Assembly: GCA_902362925.1 (NCBI GenBank)
Contig: CABIYL010000010.1
Length of the DNA stretch: 64,000 bases
Origin: Pseudoflavonifractor sp902362925
GTDB taxonomy: Bacteria > Bacillota > Clostridia > Oscillospirales > Oscillospiraceae
Direction: 5' to 3' (one strand)
Shown here: one piece after another, positions 58,384-64,000 of the stretch
Position numbering within the stretch: position 1 is the first letter of the stretch
Layout: each line of letters begins with the position of its first letter
Program-made: the position numbers and the translations under genes
Notes under the pieces: generated by a model
What the model was told of the DNA's origin: nothing
Seen by the model: only the letters and a program-made list of their open reading frames with translations
The model's database searches: none

Positions 58384-59231
58384 TGGCCATGGAGAAAAAC
58401 GAAGCTGGGAGAAAGATCTGTGTAATCACCGGCGGCAGCAGCGGTATCGGCTTTGCCACTGCCATGCGTATGGGGAAAAAGGGGTATGCGGTGGTGCTGG
58501 CCGCCCGTACTCCCTCCAAGCTGGAACAGGCCATTACAGCGCTGAAGGCGGAAGATATCGAGGCCTTTGCCTGCCCCTGTGATATCAGCAACTGGGCCAG
58601 CGTAAAAGCGCTGGCACGCTATGCGCAGAGCCTGGGAGAGGTGACCGCCGTCATGCACATTGCGGGCGTGAGCCCGCACATGGGCGACGCGGAGAAGATT
58701 ATGCGGGGTAATGCGCTGGGGACGGCTCATATTCACGATGCTTTTTATCCTGTCCTTGCATCGGGAGGGTGCCTTATCGATACCTCCTCCATGTCGGCCT
58801 ATCTGGCGCCGTCGCTCATCATGCCCAAAAGGGCTTTTCGCCTGGCGGCGGCAGATCGGGAAAGATTTTTAAAGAAGATGATGGCCAGAGTGAATCTGCT
58901 TCCCAGAGGCAGCCGTGCGGGCGCGGCATACGCCATCAGCAAATATTTTGTCATCCAGTATGCCAAAATGGAAGCGGCGCGCTTTGGAGAAAAAGGCGTG
59001 CGGGTCCTGTCCATTACGCCGGGCAATTTTGAGACCCCCATGGGAAAGCTGGAGCAGGAGGAGGCGCAGACCTACCTGAAATTCAACGCCATCAGGCGTG
59101 TGGGGCGGCCGGACGAAATCGCCGCATTGTTCGCCGCGGTCAGCGACCCGGAGATGGGCTACCTGACAGGCACCGATATCATCTGTGACGGCGGATGTGT
59201 GGCCGGCGGCGCAGGGCCCTTCAGCCGGTAG
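58380..59231 (+). CDS. Classical short-chain dehydrogenase/reductase
   Basis: 283 residues; starts ATGATGGCCATG, so 58380 or 58389 may be the true start. TGGSSGIGFATA cofactor motif, NAAG-equivalent HIAGVS, catalytic Ser in IDTSSMSAY, and YAISK. A 45-residue insertion (APSLIMPKRAFRLAAADRERFLKKMM, cited as RLAAADRERFLKKMM) before YAISK lengthens the substrate lid, unlike minimal FabG. SITPGNFETPM and GYLTGTDIICDGG are usual. Probably an alcohol or hydroxy-ketone redox enzyme working with the preceding extended SDR. Confidence 0.87.
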   Translation: MMAMEKNEAGRKICVITGGSSGIGFATAMRMGKKGYAVVLAARTPSKLEQAITALKAEDIEAFACPCDISNWASVKALARYAQSLGEVTAVMHIAGVSPHMGDAEKIMRGNALGTAHIHDAFYPVLASGGCLIDTSSMSAYLAPSLIMPKRAFRLAAADRERFLKKMMARVNLLPRGSRAGAAYAISKYFVIQYAKMEAARFGEKGVRVLSITPGNFETPMGKLEQEEAQTYLKFNAIRRVGRPDEIAALFAAVSDPEMGYLTGTDIICDGGCVAGGAGPFSR

Positions 59232-59256
59232 CCTCTCCAACCTGCTTTTATAAACA

Positions 59257-59297
59257 GAGTGCTCCGCCGGTAAAACCGGCGGAGCACTCAATTTTAT
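59257..59297. terminator. Bidirectional terminator between SDR and zincin genes
   Basis: GAGTGCTCCGCCGG (59257-59270) pairs with CCGGCGGAGCACTC (59276-59289) around TAAAA, then AATTTTAT, between convergent genes. Confidence 0.9.
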
Positions 59298-59301
59298 GGG
59301 T

Positions 59302-59676
59302 CTATGGGTCAAGTTCTTCATGCCAGGCCTCCAGAAAGGCCTCATCCTTCAAATCCAGGCCCCGCTCGCCCGCCAGACCCTCAATGTGGTGAGTGAACTC
59401 GTGGGCCAGGGTGGCGTAGAGCTCCTCCTCCCAGTCCTCCTCGGTCCAATCCTCTTTGGCGGCCAGAGCGGCGAAGGAGCCGTAGTACAGGAGAATGTAC
59501 TTGCCCATCTGGTCGTCGCAGTACTCGCCCAGAATGTACATCTCCCCCGGCGGGAACTCCGGGTCCGGCATCTCGTCGGGCAGAAGGGAGATACCGCCGT
59601 TGAGGTCGGCATAGAATTCCTCGGGGAACTCCTCCGCCATCCGGTCCAGCAGGTCGCCTGCCTCATCAAAGGTCAT
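59302..59676 (-). CDS. Zincin-like metallopeptidase family protein
   Basis: 124 residues, highly acidic. The C-terminal helix has LAHEFTHHIEGLAGERGLD: an HExxH zinc motif (HEFTH) with a downstream glutamate-rich helix, typical of the short Zincin_1/MTMP family. LPDEMPDPEFPPGEMYILG is a proline-rich strand segment. Its substrate is unknown and enzymatic activity is not proven for the family. Follows the XRE-membrane gene by 9 bases, suggesting cotranscription. Confidence 0.78.
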   Translation of the reverse strand: MTFDEAGDLLDRMAEEFPEEFYADLNGGISLLPDEMPDPEFPPGEMYILGEYCDDQMGKYILLYYGSFAALAAKEDWTEEDWEEELYATLAHEFTHHIEGLAGERGLDLKDEAFLEAWHEELDP

Positions 59677-59685
59677 AAGTATCCC

Positions 59686-60609
59686 TCATTTCTTGCCTGT
59701 TCCGCCCACCATGCCGCAGAGAAGCCCGCCCACGGGAAAGATAATCCAGGCGAGGTGCCAGGCGTCGAACACAAAACCGGCCACCAGAAAAATGATGGTG
59801 GCAGCCGACATAATAAAGCCGCTCCCGTGGTCAGACGAAGGGGAAGGGGTGTAGGTCCAGCTGGCCGCCTCCTGGGTGTCGCCGCTTCCGTGGTACTTGG
59901 TGTACTGGATGCCCAGGTAGGTCAGGGCGGCCACTGCGACGGCAATCACCAGGAAAAAGATCGTACAGGCGGCCAGACCGCCGTAGGCCTCGTTCCGCCA
60001 AAACAGGGACAGCCCGATCAGAACGGCCACCGCGGCCAGAATGGCGGCCACCGCGGCGGCAATGCCAAAGCGGAATATCCTTTGGAAAGCGGCTATGGCG
60101 TCGGCGTTGTAGAGGGGCGGAATGTCCGGGTGGGCCTTGCGGAAGTCGCTGTGGGCGATGCCGCCCCAGATGAACAGAAATACCGCCGCCGCCACGCAAA
60201 GGAAGAAGGGAAGTATGACAAAGCCCGTCTCACCCCAGACCAGACAGCCGCCCAGAATGGAAGCTATGCTGGCGATGGACAGGAACACGCCGACGGCCAT
60301 GAGGACGGAGAAGCGGTCCATGTGCTGGTCGTAGGCCACAAAGAGGGCGAAGCGGGCCTCTTCGGCCTCCGCCTCGGCGGTGTCGGGAGGGGGGGAATCC
60401 GCCTCGGACAGCTCCTCCCGCATCAGCTGGTCCAGGGTGCAGGAGAGCAGGTCGGCCAGGGTGAGCAGGGTGGCGGCCTCGGGCAGGGTCTGGCCGCTCT
60501 CCCACTTGCTCACCGCCTGTCTGCTCACCCCCAGGGCCTCGGCCAGGCTCTCCTGGGTATACCCGGCCCGGCGGCGGAGAATGGGCAGGTTATGTTCAAA
60601 ATGAGTCAT
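59686..60609 (-). CDS. XRE regulator fused to a multi-helix membrane domain
   Basis: 307 residues. Residues 1-65 are a helix-turn-helix (ILRRRAGYTQESLAEALGVSRQAVSKWESGQ, cited as YTQESLAEALGVSRQAVSKW). An acidic linker follows, then about six membrane helices (for example FSVLMAVGVFLSIASIASI, FVILPFFLCVAAAVFLFIW). Membrane-bound DNA-binding regulators of this kind are widespread in Firmicutes but mostly uncharacterised; they may sense membrane state or simply place the target gene at the membrane. No ribosome-binding site is strong; GGAGTGACC precedes the ATG. Confidence 0.82.
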   Translation of the reverse strand: MTHFEHNLPILRRRAGYTQESLAEALGVSRQAVSKWESGQTLPEAATLLTLADLLSCTLDQLMREELSEADSPPPDTAEAEAEEARFALFVAYDQHMDRFSVLMAVGVFLSIASIASILGGCLVWGETGFVILPFFLCVAAAVFLFIWGGIAHSDFRKAHPDIPPLYNADAIAAFQRIFRFGIAAAVAAILAAVAVLIGLSLFWRNEAYGGLAACTIFFLVIAVAVAALTYLGIQYTKYHGSGDTQEAASWTYTPSPSSDHGSGFIMSAATIIFLVAGFVFDAWHLAWIIFPVGGLLCGMVGGTGKK

Positions 60610-60728
60610 TTGAATCGGTCACTCCTTTCAGCATCATTTTGCCGGAAGGAGGCCGGTTTTACCACCAACCCGGCGTTTCGGCAGGGATTTTTTTCGCGCA
60701 ACTTCAGGTTGCATGGCTGATTTTGGGC

Positions 60729-62891
<2,163 letters not shown>

Positions 62892-63034
62892 TGCAAAACT
62901 CCTTTGTGTGGTATGAGTATTCTTTGAGGTATATTTTACGGCATCTCAGCCGGGAAGTCCAGGGGAAAGCTTGCGCGGAGACAGGCGGGCGGGTAGAATA
63001 AAAGGGAGAAAACCGGCGAAAGGAGGGACGGAAT

Positions 63035-63980
63035 ATGGCGCGTACACTGGAAGAACTGAACCGTACCCTGGCGGAGCTGGGGGAGCAGCAGGAGAAGCGG
63101 CAGCGGCTGTTGGACCAGTGGTTCGTCCTGGAGAGAGGAGCACTGGTGTTCCGCACGGGCGGAGAAGCTGAAGCAGATCCTGGCCAAGGAGCGGCGGGAT
63201 GTGGAGGAGCTGGAGGGCATGAGCCTGAAGGGGCTGTGGCTGCGCATCACCGGCGACCGGGAGGGCCGCCTCTCCAAGGAGAAGGCGGAGGCCCTGGCGG
63301 CCCAGGCCAAGTATGAGCAGGCTCTCCGGGACGTGGAGGACGCCCAAAAACGGCTGGCCGAAATGAGTCAGGAGCTGGACCGGGTACCCGACTGCACCGC
63401 CGAGCGGGAGGCGGCCCTGGAGGAGAAGCGGGCCCTGCTGCGTGAGGCAGGCGGAGCGGCAGGGGAGCGGATCGCCGCCCTGGAGGAGGAAATCGCTGCC
63501 CGGCAGAGCCGGAAGAAGGAGTTGGGCGAGGCCATTGCCGCCGGGCGGGAGGTGCTCTCCTGCCTGAACGCGGCGGACGGCAGCCTGGGTGAGGCCGAGA
63601 ACCTGGGCACCTGGGACATGCTGGGCGGAGGCGCGTTTACCACCATGATGAAGCACAACACCCTGGACGAGGCCCGGGACTATGTGGACCAGGCCCAGCG
63701 TGCTCTGTCCCGGTTCCGCACCGAGCTGGCCGACGTGGACCTGATCTCCCGGGCCCAGGTATCCATCGGGGACTTCGCCACCTTTGCCGACTACTTCTTT
63801 GACGGCCTCTTTGCCGACATGGCGGTGCAGGAGCAGATTGAGCAGTCACGGGAGAGCGTCATCCGGGCGGTGGATGAGGTGGAACGGGTACTGGACCAGC
63901 TGGAGGACATGGACTGTCAGGAGGACGTGGGCATTGCCCGTGCTCTGGACGCTCTGATGCAGGTGACCGAGGCGGGATAA
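63035..63980 (+). pseudogene. Coiled-coil protein gene broken by a frameshift near 63155-63165
   Basis: ATG 63035 has GGAGGG 7 bases upstream and encodes MARTLEELNRTLAELGEQQEKRQRLLDQW, cited as RTLEELNRTLAELGEQQEKR, a coiled coil. Past about 63155 this frame turns into unlikely Gly/Ala-rich sequence, while the +1 frame (positions divisible by 3) continues the coiled coil as EKLKQILAKERRDVEELEG and runs open to 63980. Joining them gives about 314 residues, with long heptad stretches and a helical tail. One extra base in ACGGGCGGAG would explain it. Could be sequencing error, true mutation or, less likely, programmed shifting. Function unknown. Confidence 0.75.
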
Positions 63981-64000
63981 ATCCAAATAAAACAGCGAGG

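Overview
The window looks like chromosome of a high-GC, anaerobic, probably spore-forming member of the Clostridia, most likely an Oscillospiraceae-type gut bacterium (Flavonifractor/Pseudoflavonifractor/Lawsonibacter-like; inferred from gene content and style, not from a database match). Evidence: HrcA/CIRCE heat-shock control, a T-box, many strong Shine-Dalgarno sites, a sensory-type [FeFe]-hydrogenase, B12-dependent class II ribonucleotide reductase, paired GlgC/GlgD, a collagen-like exosporium-type protein, and no respiratory genes. A 222-base assembly gap (N) at 21156-21377 removes the end of metI.

Layout. 1-2.9 kb (minus strand): a sensory-hydrogenase cluster (DRTGG protein, RsbW-like ATPase, small membrane protein, hydrogenase-like sensor, DRTGG protein, start of a PHP protein). 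3-5.9 kb (plus): serine biosynthesis serC-serA, preceded by a transcription attenuator and split by a 206-bp tandem duplication that copies the last 13 codons of serC. 5.9-11.3 kb: a secreted serine hydrolase, small regulators and an LTA-synthase-like enzyme. 11.3-13.5 kb (minus): aroF-tyrA, led by a 23-codon tyrosine-rich leader peptide and an intrinsic terminator, i.e. a tyrosine attenuator. 13.6-18.6 kb: an Fe-S type Rrf2 regulator, a lipoprotein, and a FecBCD-type ABC importer behind a probable Moco riboswitch, with a THEP1-type NTPase divergent from it. 18.7-23.1 kb (minus): metN-metI, a methionine T-box with metQ, then cysK.

23.2-26.6 kb: nrdJ with two NrdR boxes, rpiB and a small membrane protein. 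26.7-29.7 kb: PHP phosphatase and PMT-type glycosyltransferase. 29.9-34.7 kb: hrcA-grpE-dnaK-dnaJ with a perfect CIRCE. 34.9-40.1 kb: cysteine desulfurase-MATE-MBL operon, and an ECF sigma factor with a putative anti-sigma partner. 40.2-48.8 kb: the glycogen cluster glgB-glgC-glgD-glgA-glgP. 49-51.3 kb: XRE regulator, collagen-like protein and FMN-barrel lipoprotein. 51.4-55.1 kb: LysR regulator divergent from a CoA-disulfide-reductase/rhodanese fusion and a siroheme sulfite-reductase-like protein. 55.3-59.2 kb: antiporter-TetR operon with paired operators, then two short-chain dehydrogenases. 59.3-64 kb: zincin, membrane-linked XRE regulator, tex, and a frame-disrupted coiled-coil gene.

The most notable theme is the density of RNA-level control over amino-acid and cofactor genes: serCA attenuator, tyrosine leader peptide, methionine T-box, an unassigned switch-like leader before metN, and the Moco-type aptamer. 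Coordinates of starts were refined by ribosome-binding sites; all family names come from motif recognition only.
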